Source of the DNA: Pirellulales bacterium
GTDB taxonomy: Bacteria > Planctomycetota > Planctomycetia > Pirellulales > Thermoguttaceae
Length of the DNA stretch: 64,000 nt
Assembly (NCBI GenBank): GCA_016936015.1
Contig: JAFGPV010000035.1
Coordinates: 62,001 to 126,000, forward strand
Reading direction: 5' to 3'
Shown here in pieces: positions 1 to 9,003 of the stretch. The number at the start of each line of letters is the position of its first letter. Position 1 is the first letter of the stretch. The notes below the pieces were generated by a model, which saw only the letters and a list, made by a program, of their open reading frames with translations, was not told where the DNA came from and did no database searches. The translations under genes were made by a program, and so were the position numbers.

Positions 1-1917
1 CAGGAATGGGCCAGGAGTTTATTGGACCGCGTCGGTCTGGCCGACCGCGTCGGGCACGAACCGTCGCAGATGTCCGGCGGACAACAGCAGCGCGTGGCCA
101 TCGGCCGATCCCTGGTCAACCAGCCGCAATTGGTGTTGGCCGACGAACCGACCGGCAACCTCGACTCGCACACCAGCGTCGAAATCCTCCGCATGTTCCA
201 ACGTCTGAACACCGAAGGGATCACCGTAATCCTGGTGACCCACGACGCGAACGTGGCGAAGTTTGCCAACCGCGTGATCTTCCTGCAGGACGGCGAGGTC
301 GTCAGCGACCGCCAGACGTCCGAAGCCGCGGAGGTTCGTGCCGGCGCCACGGCCGACCCGCCGGAACCGACGCCGGCCCCGCACGCGCAGTTTTCATTCT
401 CCTCCGGCGCCGCTTGGCAGTCCGCCTCGTCGGCGGCAACCGCGACTTCCGTCCGGGTCCATCCGCCGGCCGTCCGGTCCGCGGCGGCACCCGAACCGGC
501 GCCGGCAGCCGTCGAACGCGTCAAGCCGCGGGGATCCGCCCTACGAATCCCCTCCACGATGCGTACGGCCGTGGGCGCCCTGCGCCGCAACAAGATGCGT
601 TCGGCCCTGACCACCTTTGGCATCATCATCGGCATCGCGGCGGTCATCGCCGTCGTGGAATTCAGCCAGGGTTCGACGAAGTACATCCAGTCGTCAATGT
701 CCAGCATGGGCGTCAACACCCTGATGATCCGATCCGGAGCCGCCACCAGTGCCGGGGTTAATTTCGGCCACGGCAGCATGATAACGCTCACCCCTCAGGA
801 CGCCGAGGCGATCGCCCGGCAGTGTCCGGCCGTGGCCTGCGCCGCTCCGATAGTCCAGGCTCGGACCCAGATTATTTATAAGAACCGAAATTGGTCGCCA
901 TTTTTCATCTACGGTACGACGCCTTCCTATCTGCAGGTCCGTGATTGGAAACTCACGGAAGGGAGCATGTTCACCGACCGCGACGTCCGCAGCAGCAGCC
1001 AGGTCTGCATCATCGGCGACACGCTGGTCCGCGAACTGTTCGAAAACCGCTCGCCGCTGGGGAAAACGATCCGCATGAACAACGTCCCTTTCCGCGTCCT
1101 CGGCGTGCTGAGCCACAAGGGGGCCAACATGGTCGGCATGGACATGGACGACGTCGTGATCGCCCCCTGGTCGGCCATTAAGAACCGGGTGGTCGGCTCC
1201 TCGGTCAGCAACGTCAACCAAAGCGCCGCTACGGCCGCCACGAGTGCAACGTCCGGCGCCGTCAACACTCTGAACAAGCGTTATCCCGACGCGATAGCGC
1301 TCTATCCCGAGATCTCGACGACCCAGGCCGCCAATAACCCCCAGCCGATCCGCTTCGCCAACGTCGACGTGATCTTGGCCAGCGCCGTCTCGCCTCGGAT
1401 GACCCCCCAGGCCATACAACAGATCACCCGACTGTTGCACGAACGGCATCATATCCGGGACGACGAGCCGGACGATTTCAACGTCCGCGACATGACCGAA
1501 ATGACGAATATGTTCAGCCAGGCTTCCCGGATGATGGGCCTGCTTTTATTGATCGTGGCCATGGTCTCGCTGGTGGTCGGCGGCGTGGGCATCATGAACA
1601 TCATGCTCGTCTCCGTGACCGAGCGGACCCGGGAAATTGGATTACGGATGGCCGTCGGCGCCCGGTCGCATCACATCCTGCGGCAATTTCTGGTCGAGGC
1701 CGTGATTCTCTGCCTCTTCGGCGGCACGATCGGCATCCTCCTGGGCCGCACTCTCTCGACCCTCTTGCGGATCTTCCTCCGTTGTCCGGTGGAAACCTCC
1801 TGGCCGGCCATCATCGCCGCGGTCGGCGTCTCCATGACCGTCGGCATCATCTTCGGCTTCTACCCCGCCTGGAAGGCCTCCCGGCTCGATCCGATCGAGG
1901 CGTTGCGGTACGAATAG
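1..1917 (+). CDS. MacB-type ABC transporter, ATPase-permease fusion (5' partial)
   Basis: The frame is open at base 1, so the N-terminus with Walker A is outside the window. The visible ATPase part has the signature SGGQQQR (about bases 73-93), Walker B LVLADEPTGNLD and the switch histidine in LVTHD. A Pro/Ala-rich linker of roughly 75 residues (bases 300-550) joins it to a permease half: a membrane segment around GIIIGIAAVIAVV, a large extracytoplasmic domain, and three C-terminal membrane segments including the family hallmark GGVGIMNIMLVSVTERT. MacB proteins dimerise in the inner membrane and drive tripartite efflux or lipoprotein/peptide export by mechanotransmission. Domain order ATPase-then-FtsX-like permease is that of MacB rather than LolD/LolC. 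The partner MacA-like periplasmic protein is not in the window and may lie upstream. Family assignment is firm; substrate is unknown. Confidence 0.93.
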   Translation, partial: QEWARSLLDRVGLADRVGHEPSQMSGGQQQRVAIGRSLVNQPQLVLADEPTGNLDSHTSVEILRMFQRLNTEGITVILVTHDANVAKFANRVIFLQDGEVVSDRQTSEAAEVRAGATADPPEPTPAPHAQFSFSSGAAWQSASSAATATSVRVHPPAVRSAAAPEPAPAAVERVKPRGSALRIPSTMRTAVGALRRNKMRSALTTFGIIIGIAAVIAVVEFSQGSTKYIQSSMSSMGVNTLMIRSGAATSAGVNFGHGSMITLTPQDAEAIARQCPAVACAAPIVQARTQIIYKNRNWSPFFIYGTTPSYLQVRDWKLTEGSMFTDRDVRSSSQVCIIGDTLVRELFENRSPLGKTIRMNNVPFRVLGVLSHKGANMVGMDMDDVVIAPWSAIKNRVVGSSVSNVNQSAATAATSATSGAVNTLNKRYPDAIALYPEISTTQAANNPQPIRFANVDVILASAVSPRMTPQAIQQITRLLHERHHIRDDEPDDFNVRDMTEMTNMFSQASRMMGLLLLIVAMVSLVVGGVGIMNIMLVSVTERTREIGLRMAVGARSHHILRQFLVEAVILCLFGGTIGILLGRTLSTLLRIFLRCPVETSWPAIIAAVGVSMTVGIIFGFYPAWKASRLDPIEALRYE

Positions 1918-2000
1918 GACCGGAAAACCGGCATTGACGCCATCGGTCCTTCCACGGTATTGTCCGCCGCGTACTCTGGGGGGATTCCCTGCGCGCATGG

Positions 2001-2074
2001 CGTTCAACGGCCGCCGGTACAGCGGCCTTGAATTGTGAGAATGCTCAGGCCGCCGTGCCGGCGGCCGCTAAACG
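2001..2074. repeat. Inverted pair of short palindromic repeats (family R5)
   Basis: Two diverging copies of a GC-rich palindrome, one reading aacggccgccggtacagcgg and the other its reverse with gccggcggccgctaaacg, separated by about 15 bases. The same element occurs inside the hydrolase gene at 25220-25250, where it is translated. The pair could fold as a large hairpin between the MacB-like gene and the next gene. Confidence 0.7.
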
Positions 2075-2080
2075 AGAGAT

Positions 2081-4132
2081 ATGCCGAGTCAGCGTTTTCC
2101 AGATTGTTCCCGTTCTCTACTGCTTCACAGGCAGGTGGAATTGCTAGTCCTCGCCGTGGCGGTTTCGACGCTCTCGTGCGGCTGTTCGGGCAATCGGGTC
2201 ATGCTCCGCCCGATCCCCAAGGATCCGTTGGGGGATCAACTGCAACTGACCTCTTACGACGGCCCCCGGCCGAGCCAGCGGACCGAGCAGCTCCTGCGGA
2301 TCCACAACTTGACCTACCAGCCGAAGAGCGATCCCCGGCCGATCATCCGGCAACTCCAGGCCTTCAACCAGCGGTATCCCAACTCCGAGCGGATCTACGC
2401 CATGGCCGAGTTGGCCTATTTAGGCGGCAAGACCGCAGAGAAGTGCAATGAAAAAGACATCGCCTTGGACCTCTACGGGGCGGCCGTGCTGGACGCCTAC
2501 GAATACCTGTTCGACGACCGCTACCGCGACACCCGGAATCCGTACGATCCGCAGTACCGCAGCGCGTGCGACGTCTACAACGGCGCCCTCGAGGCCGCAT
2601 TGCGGATCGCCAACGCCGGCAAGGTCCTCGTGCCCGGCGCCACGAAGACCATCCATACCGCCTCCGGCAATTGGGTCGTCACTTGCAAGCTGCAAAGCAC
2701 GCGGTGGAATCCCCGCGACTTCGCCCGCTTCGAGTTCTGCTCCGATTACGAAGTCACCGGCCTGAAGAATCAGTACGCCGTCCACGGGCTGGGCGTCCCG
2801 CTGATCGCCGTCCGGCAGAGCTATCAGGGCGAACCGGTCGCGGCCAAGTATTATCCCCAGGACCTGAGTTTCCCGGTGACGGCCCTGCTGCGGCCGGTGG
2901 CCAATCACAAAACAACGGAAGGGGACAGTCCCATTTTTTCTGCGAGAAAATCGGGACAGTCCCCGCCGGGCGAAACGCCGTATAAAAACGCCGTGCTCGA
3001 ACTGCATGACCCGCTCGACCGGGCGGAAACGCGCATCGGCCGGGGACTGGTCCCGCTGGAAAGCGACTTCACCACGCCCCTGGCGTACTTCCTCTCGAAG
3101 CCGGATCTGAACCGCCTGGACTACGCCGGACTACTGCGGCCGGAGATGTTGTTGGACGTCGCCCGGCTGAACCATCCCGATCCGGTCATGGGCCTGTACA
3201 TGGTCCAGCCCTACGAGCCGGGCAAGATTCCCGTGCTGCTGGTCCACGGACTCTGGTCCAGTCCCATGACCTGGATGGAGATGTTCAACGACCTGCGGAG
3301 CATCCCGGTCATCCGCGACCATTACCAGTTCTGGTTTTACCTCTACCCGACGGCTCAGCCCTTCTGGGTCACGGCCGCCCTGTTGCGGCACGATCTGGCC
3401 GCCGCTCGAGAAGTGCTCGACCCGCAGCACCGGGAACCGGCGCTGGACCAGATGGTGCTGGTCGGGCACAGTATGGGCGGGCTGCTTTCCGAACTGCAAA
3501 CCCTCGACAGCGGCGACAAGTACTGGAAATTGGTGAGCAAGGTTCCGCTCGATGAGTTGAAAACCGATCCCGAAATCCGCGAAAAACTCCGGCAGACGTT
3601 CTATTTCCGGCCCAATCCATCGATCCGCCGCGTGGTGACCATCGCCACGCCGAACCGCGGCAGCGATTTTTCCAACCAGACCACCCAATGGCTGCTCAGC
3701 AAGCTGATCCAACTGCCCGAGATGCTGCTGCAAAGCCAGGAAAAACTCTACCGCGACAATCCCCACGCCTTTGTCGATCACTCGCTGGCGAAGGTCACCA
3801 CCAGCATCGACTCGCTCTCGCCCGGCTCGCCGATCTTTCCCGTGATGCTGGCCGCCCGGCGCCCCTGCTGGGTCAAGTATCACAACATCGTGGGCGACAT
3901 GCCGGGCCAGTGGTGGATGCCCCGGTTTCTGTCCTCCGATACCGACGGCGTGGTGGCCGAGGCCAGCGCCCATCTGGAGGGCGCGGCTTCGGAGATCGTC
4001 GTGCCGGCCGACCACAGCACGGTTCACAGCCATCCCGCCGCGGTGCTGGAAGTCCGCCGCGTCCTACTGGAGCATCTCACCGAGTTGAGCGGCCGACCCG
4101 CCGCCGAACTGGCCCGCCGCCCGGCGCCGTAA
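2081..4132 (+). CDS. Alpha/beta-hydrolase lipoprotein with in-frame repeat insertion
   Basis: 683 residues. A hydrophobic N-terminal stretch followed by LSCGCSG suggests a lipoprotein signal peptide. Residues about 45-330 form a planctomycete-type N-terminal region with no recognised domain; from about residue 380 a lipase/alpha-beta-hydrolase fold appears: LLVHGLWSSP (oxyanion region), nucleophile elbow GHSMGG with Ser464, ATPNRGSDFS, an aspartate in DTDGVV and a histidine in PADHSTVHSHP near the end, which gives a complete Ser-Asp-His triad. It probably acts on an ester or lipid in the periplasm or outer membrane. Residues 281-295 (G-D-S-P-I-F...K-S-G-Q-S-P) are encoded by a 44-bp palindrome also found in two other proteins in this window; it lies in the variable region before the hydrolase domain. 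A second exported hydrolase with the same insertion is at 24740-25828. Confidence 0.85.
   Translation: MPSQRFPDCSRSLLLHRQVELLVLAVAVSTLSCGCSGNRVMLRPIPKDPLGDQLQLTSYDGPRPSQRTEQLLRIHNLTYQPKSDPRPIIRQLQAFNQRYPNSERIYAMAELAYLGGKTAEKCNEKDIALDLYGAAVLDAYEYLFDDRYRDTRNPYDPQYRSACDVYNGALEAALRIANAGKVLVPGATKTIHTASGNWVVTCKLQSTRWNPRDFARFEFCSDYEVTGLKNQYAVHGLGVPLIAVRQSYQGEPVAAKYYPQDLSFPVTALLRPVANHKTTEGDSPIFSARKSGQSPPGETPYKNAVLELHDPLDRAETRIGRGLVPLESDFTTPLAYFLSKPDLNRLDYAGLLRPEMLLDVARLNHPDPVMGLYMVQPYEPGKIPVLLVHGLWSSPMTWMEMFNDLRSIPVIRDHYQFWFYLYPTAQPFWVTAALLRHDLAAAREVLDPQHREPALDQMVLVGHSMGGLLSELQTLDSGDKYWKLVSKVPLDELKTDPEIREKLRQTFYFRPNPSIRRVVTIATPNRGSDFSNQTTQWLLSKLIQLPEMLLQSQEKLYRDNPHAFVDHSLAKVTTSIDSLSPGSPIFPVMLAARRPCWVKYHNIVGDMPGQWWMPRFLSSDTDGVVAEASAHLEGAASEIVVPADHSTVHSHPAAVLEVRRVLLEHLTELSGRPAAELARRPAP
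2921..2964 (+). repeat. 44-bp coding palindrome R1, copy A
   Basis: Begins ggggacagtccc and ends gggacagtcccc with an A/T-rich centre. It is read in frame as G-D-S-P-I-F-S-A-R-K-S-G-Q-S-P within the hydrolase at 2081-4132. Copies of identical length are at 25155-25198 and 38302-38345, with a degenerate one at 34774-34856. Confidence 0.9.
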
Positions 4133-4160
4133 TCCGCCTGTGGTCTCGTCTTCTCCGTTT

Positions 4161-4220
4161 GTAGGAGGCGGCTCCTGCCGCCGATTAAGCACTGATCGGC
4201 GGCAGGAGCCGCCTCCTACA
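4161..4220. repeat. Inverted repeat pair R7 (gtaggaggcggctcctgcc)
   Basis: Two copies of gtaggaggcggctcctgccg face each other around a short loop, giving a stem of more than 20 bp. Copies at 43233-43300 and 56984-57043. It lies between the converging hydrolase and SDR genes, so it could serve as a bidirectional terminator. The outer GTAG heads resemble REP/BIME elements. Confidence 0.85.
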
Positions 4221-4253
4221 TAGGGAAAACAAAGGACCTGATCTTCCAGATCT

Positions 4254-5072
4254 CTATTTCTCGTTCCCCCCCGTCTTTTTCAGCACGATCCAGTCGCCCA
4301 AGCGGGGGCAGAGCTGCATTAGGGTGAGGTACCATCGGGCGCGTCGGGGGAGCATCAGCTCGGGCAGGCGGCGGCGGCAGCCGCGGAGGATCGCCCGAGC
4401 GACTTTTTGCGGCGGCATGGCCTTTGCTTTGATTCCGGCGCCCGGCCGACCGGCCCGGGCGGGAAGTTCTTCCAAGCCTTCAAACTCATAAGGTCGAGGA
4501 TCCTGACGCCGGATGGGGCCGGGGCAGACGAGCATGGCGTGCAGCCCCTGCGGACCGAGTTCCAGACGCAATTGCTGCGTGAAGGCCGCCACGGCGAACT
4601 TGGTGGCCGGATAGGCGCCCACCCACCGGGCCGCCGACTTGGCCGCCAGCGATCCGATGTTGACCACGTGTCCCTGCCGTTTGAGCAGATGCGGCAGGGC
4701 CGCCTGGGTGCAGCGGACCAGGGCGATGAAGTTCAGCTCCATGTGCTCGCGGAATTTTTCCGGCGGCGTTTCGAAGGCGTTGCCTCGATCCGACCGGCCG
4801 GCGTTGTTCACCAGCACGTCCAGGCGGCCGAATCGCTCCAAGGTTTGAGCCATCGCCCGCTCGACGTCTTCCGGTTTGGTGATGTCGGCGGACACGCCCA
4901 GCGCGTCGGCGCCGCGGGCGCGGATTTCCTCGGCCGTCCTTTCGACCGTTTCCGGCTCCAGCGCAATCAGCGCCAATTTCGCTCCCGCCGCGGCGAACTC
5001 CTCGGCGATCACCCGGCCTAATCCCCTCGATCCGCCGGTGACCAGGACCACTTTGTCTTTCCAATAACTCAT
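4254..5072 (-). CDS. SDR family NAD(P)-dependent oxidoreductase
   Basis: Classical short-chain dehydrogenase: cofactor-binding TGGSRGLG at residues about 12-19 of the chosen start, the NNAG motif, a serine in NIGSLAAKS, and the catalytic YPATK. Length about 272 residues is normal for the family plus a basic C-terminal extension that includes MLPRRARWYLTLMQLCPRLG, perhaps membrane-associated. The start at 5072 (M-S-Y-W-K-D) is preferred because it places the Rossmann motif at the usual distance; an in-frame ATG at 5108 would add 12 residues. Substrate cannot be predicted. Convergent with the hydrolase gene and followed downstream by repeat R7. Confidence 0.88.
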   Translation of the reverse strand: MSYWKDKVVLVTGGSRGLGRVIAEEFAAAGAKLALIALEPETVERTAEEIRARGADALGVSADITKPEDVERAMAQTLERFGRLDVLVNNAGRSDRGNAFETPPEKFREHMELNFIALVRCTQAALPHLLKRQGHVVNIGSLAAKSAARWVGAYPATKFAVAAFTQQLRLELGPQGLHAMLVCPGPIRRQDPRPYEFEGLEELPARAGRPGAGIKAKAMPPQKVARAILRGCRRRLPELMLPRRARWYLTLMQLCPRLGDWIVLKKTGGNEK

Positions 5073-5126
5073 GCCGAACAGCATAGTGTCCGGAAGGGAG
5101 AAAAACAAGGTGGTGGGGGCCGGCGG

Positions 5127-6746
5127 CTAGTTTGATTTCGGCGCGTTGAGAATTTGTCCTTCGGACAGCAAACGCTTCCGGAGCTTCGGATAAGCGACCG
5201 CCTGCACGTCGCAGGCGTCGTCGATCGCCAATGCGGCGGCGGCTGCCGCCGACTGGCCAAGGATCATAAAGACCGGCTCCATGCGGATCGAACCGTAGGC
5301 GACGTGTGATGCCGAGACGCAGACCGGAACCAACAGGTTGGTGCATTCCGACCGCTTGGGCACGATCACGCGATAACTGATCAGATAGGGTCGCACGCCG
5401 ATCCAGAAATTGCCCTCGTTCCGCACGTGTCCTTCGGCATCGACGTACCGCTGCACGTTGTGCGAGTCCATGGCATAGGCCCCCATTCCCACGGGATCCC
5501 GGGCAATGGTCTTTCGCCGGCAGTGGTGCTCGGTAACCACGTCGGCGCCGGCCATCCGCCGGGCCTCGCGGATGTACAGCGACGGCGGCCAATTGTCGTT
5601 CTCCACGAACTCATCCTTGGCCCGGCCCCAGGCTTGGACTTTTTTCCGCACTTCCGCCGGGACGCGGGTATGATTCGCAAGGGTCCACATCAATCCCTTG
5701 GTGTATTCAACGTGCTCCTGGTAGATTTTTTCCCGTGTGACGTAATCTCCATCGGGATAATCGTAGTTTTTTCCGATGTTATCCGTCGAAAAGGCGCCAA
5801 AATTATTTATGTCGGTCTTCCGATTGGGCATATAACCCTGGGCGGAGGGGACCCGGTGGTCGCCGGCCTCAAGACAACGCAAGAGGAGTTCGTACTGCTG
5901 CGGATCATAGTTAATGGGTTTTGGCCAGGGGAGACGGTTCTCGGGCACGTCGGTGGTACAGAGCCGAAAGTTATAGGCCTGCACGCGGCGGTCGCCCGAG
6001 CCGTCCTCGCCGGGCGGCCCTGACACCACGCGCGGCAGCAGCCCACTGGTCGCGTCGCCGGGGACAAGATACGGATCCACCGGCCGGAGAAACTGGTGCA
6101 TTGTCGCTTTCCCGGTCTGAACGCCGTTTAACGTTTCGCGATAGCGGGAGTTCGGTTCGCGGCCTACGGTGTACGACACGCCCGCCTTGGCCACCAGGTC
6201 GCCTTCGTAGGTGGCGTCGATAAACATCTTTCCCGCAAACCTGCGGCCCGATTCCATCACGATCTCCGTAATCCGGGCGCCCTCCTTGCGGACGCCGTTT
6301 TTCAGGTCCAGCCGTTGGCCGGAGACCACGGGCACATCCTGTTCCGCCAACATTGCGCGGAAGGTCGCCAGGGCGACGTGCGGCTCGAAGCTCCATTGTA
6401 CGTCGGAGTCGACCAGCCGCCGGGCGCGCTTTCGATACTCCGCAGGCGTTTCGCACCACCAAGAGTCGGATTTTTTATAGTGCCGGGCGATCCGGCGATA
6501 GAACTCCCGGGCCAGTCCGCCCACGGCCCGCTTGTCGCCGACGTCCGTCCGCCCCAGGCCGCTGGCGGTCATCCCGCCCAACTGCCGCTCGGGCACGATC
6601 AAGACCACCGATTTCCCCAGTTTCTTCCCCTCCACCGCCGCCATGATCCCCGCCGGCGAACCGCCGTAGATCACCAAATCCGTCGTCTCCGGAGTGGAAG
6701 CCCCGAGGTTGAACAGTAAGACGGAAAGGATGGGAGCTAAGGTCAT
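5127..6746 (-). CDS. Exported FAD-dependent oxidoreductase (FAD_oxidored type)
   Basis: About 539 residues. A short hydrophobic signal-like N-terminus (LAPILSVLLFNLGAS) precedes a dinucleotide-binding segment DLVIYGGSPAGIMAAVEGKK, the GGSPAG variant typical of the exported planctomycete family often annotated as FAD-dependent oxidoreductase or, misleadingly, xanthan lyase. A second typical region is LGGMTASGLGRTDVG. C-terminal part carries SASHVAYGSIRMEPVFMILG, which closes the FAD domain. The start at ATG 6746 is preferred because GGAG lies six bases upstream; the longer frame begins at a TTG at 6758. These proteins are abundant in Planctomycetes near sulfatases and glycoside hydrolases, but no such neighbour is seen here; the actual substrate is unknown. 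Confidence 0.85.
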   Translation of the reverse strand: MTLAPILSVLLFNLGASTPETTDLVIYGGSPAGIMAAVEGKKLGKSVVLIVPERQLGGMTASGLGRTDVGDKRAVGGLAREFYRRIARHYKKSDSWWCETPAEYRKRARRLVDSDVQWSFEPHVALATFRAMLAEQDVPVVSGQRLDLKNGVRKEGARITEIVMESGRRFAGKMFIDATYEGDLVAKAGVSYTVGREPNSRYRETLNGVQTGKATMHQFLRPVDPYLVPGDATSGLLPRVVSGPPGEDGSGDRRVQAYNFRLCTTDVPENRLPWPKPINYDPQQYELLLRCLEAGDHRVPSAQGYMPNRKTDINNFGAFSTDNIGKNYDYPDGDYVTREKIYQEHVEYTKGLMWTLANHTRVPAEVRKKVQAWGRAKDEFVENDNWPPSLYIREARRMAGADVVTEHHCRRKTIARDPVGMGAYAMDSHNVQRYVDAEGHVRNEGNFWIGVRPYLISYRVIVPKRSECTNLLVPVCVSASHVAYGSIRMEPVFMILGQSAAAAAALAIDDACDVQAVAYPKLRKRLLSEGQILNAPKSN

Positions 6747-6770
6747 ATAGTGCTCCAAAATAAAGAAACG

Positions 6771-7361
6771 TCAGGGAAGCGTATCCGCGATTTCCCGGAA
6801 GGTTTGGAAGAAATTTGCCTCTAAAACCTGATCGATCTCATTCAGAGTATTCTCGACGAAAGTGCGGTCGACGTGAGGGTTCTTGATTAAAATTTTCCGA
6901 AGGTCCTCCAGATCGCGGGGGCGGTTGCCAAGGATCTTCATCACCACCAGATCGTTGAGTGCGACAATCCGAAGACGAACATCGTCCAGGGGCACTTGAA
7001 TGCTTCGTGCCAGAGCCTGGCGCTCATATTCCGTTTGCGAAAAAATAAAGTCGATTCGTATTTCCGAATCTGGATCCACGACAGGGAGGACCATTGTTTC
7101 CGCCAGGAATTGCCGGGGATTGTCCGCGAGCACTCGCCAGCCTTGTGCGGCGATCATGGCAAGTACCGGTTCGGCTTCCGCGGAGCCCAGCCCCACGGTG
7201 ACGTCGATGTCGCGGGTAAACCGCGGTTCACCGTAATACAACACCGCCTGTCCGCCTATGATCATGTACGGGATCTCGGCAGCTTCAAAGGCTTCAGAGA
7301 TTTTTTTCAGGAGTCGGTCGAACACGGTGTAAAACTCTTGAAAAGGCAATAATTTCGTCAA
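6771..7361 (-). CDS. Nucleotidyltransferase-fold protein (AbiEii/DUF6036-like)
   Basis: Up to 196 residues. The core IPYMIIGGQAVLYYGEPRFT followed by RDIDVTV is the nucleotidyltransferase (MNT-superfamily) signature with GG and D-x-D, and a later IDFIFS provides a further acidic residue. It resembles AbiEii/AbiGii-type and DUF6036 proteins, which are NTP-transferases found in toxin-antitoxin and solitary contexts. The longest frame starts at TTG 7361, only two bases after a GGAGGG, so the start is uncertain; GTG at 7325 is an alternative. It overlaps the 3' end of the small upstream gene (7294-7521) in a different frame, indicating co-translation. Whether the two form a toxin-antitoxin pair is inference. 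Confidence 0.75.
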   Translation of the reverse strand: MTKLLPFQEFYTVFDRLLKKISEAFEAAEIPYMIIGGQAVLYYGEPRFTRDIDVTVGLGSAEAEPVLAMIAAQGWRVLADNPRQFLAETMVLPVVDPDSEIRIDFIFSQTEYERQALARSIQVPLDDVRLRIVALNDLVVMKILGNRPRDLEDLRKILIKNPHVDRTFVENTLNEIDQVLEANFFQTFREIADTLP

Positions 7362-7521
7362 TTCCCTCCCAGAGATCGGAGCGGGGGAACTGCCCCATCT
7401 TCTTGGCCCAAAGCCCCATGGCGTTCATCATGCGGAGGTTCTCCTCATAGACGGCGGGATGCTCGGCGCTCCATTGCCGCTCGAAGGCTTCCCAAATCTC
7501 AGGATTCCGCACCATGATCAT
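7294..7521 (-). CDS. Small conserved-looking protein upstream of nucleotidyltransferase
   Basis: 75 residues, soluble, rich in aromatic and charged residues (NPEIWEAFERQWSAEHP, LWAKKMGQFP). No domain recognised. Its stop lies inside the downstream nucleotidyltransferase frame, an overlap of up to 68 bases, which suggests translational coupling. A similar small partner gene ahead of a nucleotidyltransferase is a common toxin-antitoxin arrangement, but the sequence itself shows no DNA-binding motif. Confidence 0.6.
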   Translation of the reverse strand: MIMVRNPEIWEAFERQWSAEHPAVYEENLRMMNAMGLWAKKMGQFPRSDLWEGIDEIIAFSRVLHRVRPTPEKNL

Positions 7522-7529
7522 CGCCTTTT

Positions 7530-8744
7530 TCAGTATTCCCTCGGCCGCAGGCGGCCCTGGACGCGGCCGGGCAGGCCCTGGATGCGTAAAAATCCCTCGG
7601 CATCGGTCTGGTTATAACTGCCGCCGCCCTCCATCGTGGCGATGCCTTCGTCGTACAGGCTGTGCGGACTGGCCCGGCGCTGGACCATCAGGTTGCCCTT
7701 GTAGAGGTTCAGGCTCACCTCGCCGCTGACCGGTTTCTGCGTTTCGCGGATAAACGCCTGCAGGGCGTCCATCTTGGGCGAATACCAGAAGCCGTAGTAC
7801 ACCAGTTCCGCCACCTCCGGCGCCAGGCGGTCGCGCAGGTGCACCAGGTCGCGGTCCAGCGTGATCTGTTCGAGCAGCCGGTGGGCCTCGTACAGAACGG
7901 TCATGCCCGGGGCCTCGTACACGCCGCGGCTTTTCATTCCCACAAAGCGGTTCTCGACCATGTCGATCCGGCCCACGCCGTTGCGGCCGCCGATTTCGTT
8001 CAGCTTCGCCACCATCGGGTAGGCGTCCAGCTTTTCGCCGTTGACTTTGACCGGGACGCCGGAGACGAACTCGATCGTCACGTTTTCAATCTTGTCAGGT
8101 GCCTTTTGGGGCGACACCGTCATGCCAAAATCGACCACCTCGACGCCGCTGACGCCCAGGTCCTCCAACCGGCCCGCCTCGTAGCTGATGTGCAGGCAAT
8201 TCTCGTCGGAACTGTAAGGCTTCTCGGCCGAGGCCTTCACCGGAATCTGTTTTTCGCGGCAGTAGGCGATCATCTCGCTGCGGCCGGGGAATTTTTTGCG
8301 GAATTTTTCCATCCGCCACGGGGCGATCACCTCGACGGCCGGATCCAGGGCCTCGGCCGCAAGCTGGAAACGGCACTGGTCGTTCCCCTTGCCGGTGGCC
8401 CCGTGGGCGAACGCCCGGGCACCGACCTCCCGGGCGACTTGCAGGCAGATCTTGGAGATCAACGGCCGGGCAATCGACGTGCCCAGCAGGTACACGCCCT
8501 CGTACCGGGCCTGCCATTGCAAAACCGGGAAGGCGAAATCGCGGCAGACTTCCTCCCGGGCGTCGACGACTCGGGCCGATTTCGCCCCGCACCGCCGGGC
8601 CTTCTCCAGGATCGCCTCGCGGTCCTCGCACGGCTGCCCGACGTCCACGTACACCGCGTGAACCTCGTACCCTTCGTCGATCAACCACCCCAAAAGAATC
8701 GAAGTATCCAACCCGCCGGAATACGCCAAAACGCAACGAGACAT
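7530..8744 (-). CDS. argG: Argininosuccinate synthase
   Basis: 404 residues, the usual length. ATP-binding PP-loop AYSGGLDTSI at the N-terminus, then YVDVGQ, GATGKGNDQCRFQ and EKPYSSDENCLHISYE, all family hallmarks. It condenses citrulline and aspartate with ATP in the cytoplasm, the penultimate step of arginine synthesis. Stands alone without other arg genes; the small nucleotidyltransferase pair follows nine bases downstream on the same strand. The intergenic region upstream carries repeat R8. Confidence 0.97.
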   Translation of the reverse strand: MSRCVLAYSGGLDTSILLGWLIDEGYEVHAVYVDVGQPCEDREAILEKARRCGAKSARVVDAREEVCRDFAFPVLQWQARYEGVYLLGTSIARPLISKICLQVAREVGARAFAHGATGKGNDQCRFQLAAEALDPAVEVIAPWRMEKFRKKFPGRSEMIAYCREKQIPVKASAEKPYSSDENCLHISYEAGRLEDLGVSGVEVVDFGMTVSPQKAPDKIENVTIEFVSGVPVKVNGEKLDAYPMVAKLNEIGGRNGVGRIDMVENRFVGMKSRGVYEAPGMTVLYEAHRLLEQITLDRDLVHLRDRLAPEVAELVYYGFWYSPKMDALQAFIRETQKPVSGEVSLNLYKGNLMVQRRASPHSLYDEGIATMEGGGSYNQTDAEGFLRIQGLPGRVQGRLRPREY

Positions 8745-8832
8745 AAAATCTTGTCCTCAAAAAAGAGAGAATTAAAAAATAACACCGTAAAAAACCATTG
8801 ATCGAGGATCAGGTTGTTGAAGTTGCCGCACC

Positions 8833-8899
8833 TAGCCGGCGGCTAACAGCCGCCGTGGGGAATCCAGACGTCACTCGGCGGCTGTTAGCCGCCGGCTAG
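8833..8899. repeat. Inverted repeat pair R8 (agccggcggctaacagccgcc)
   Basis: Two facing copies of tagccggcggctaacagccg with a short spacer. Copies at 46431-46506 and 60650-60715. Lies between argG and the EF-hand lipoprotein gene; may act as terminator for the latter. Confidence 0.85.
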
Positions 8900-9003
8900 A
8901 TCACCTGGGATCAAGAAAAGATTTTCCCCAAAAACAACCCGTTCCGCAAGAGGACGGCCGGTAGCGGGATAGGACTCCCACTTTCGGCGTTCCTTGGCCT
9001 CTT

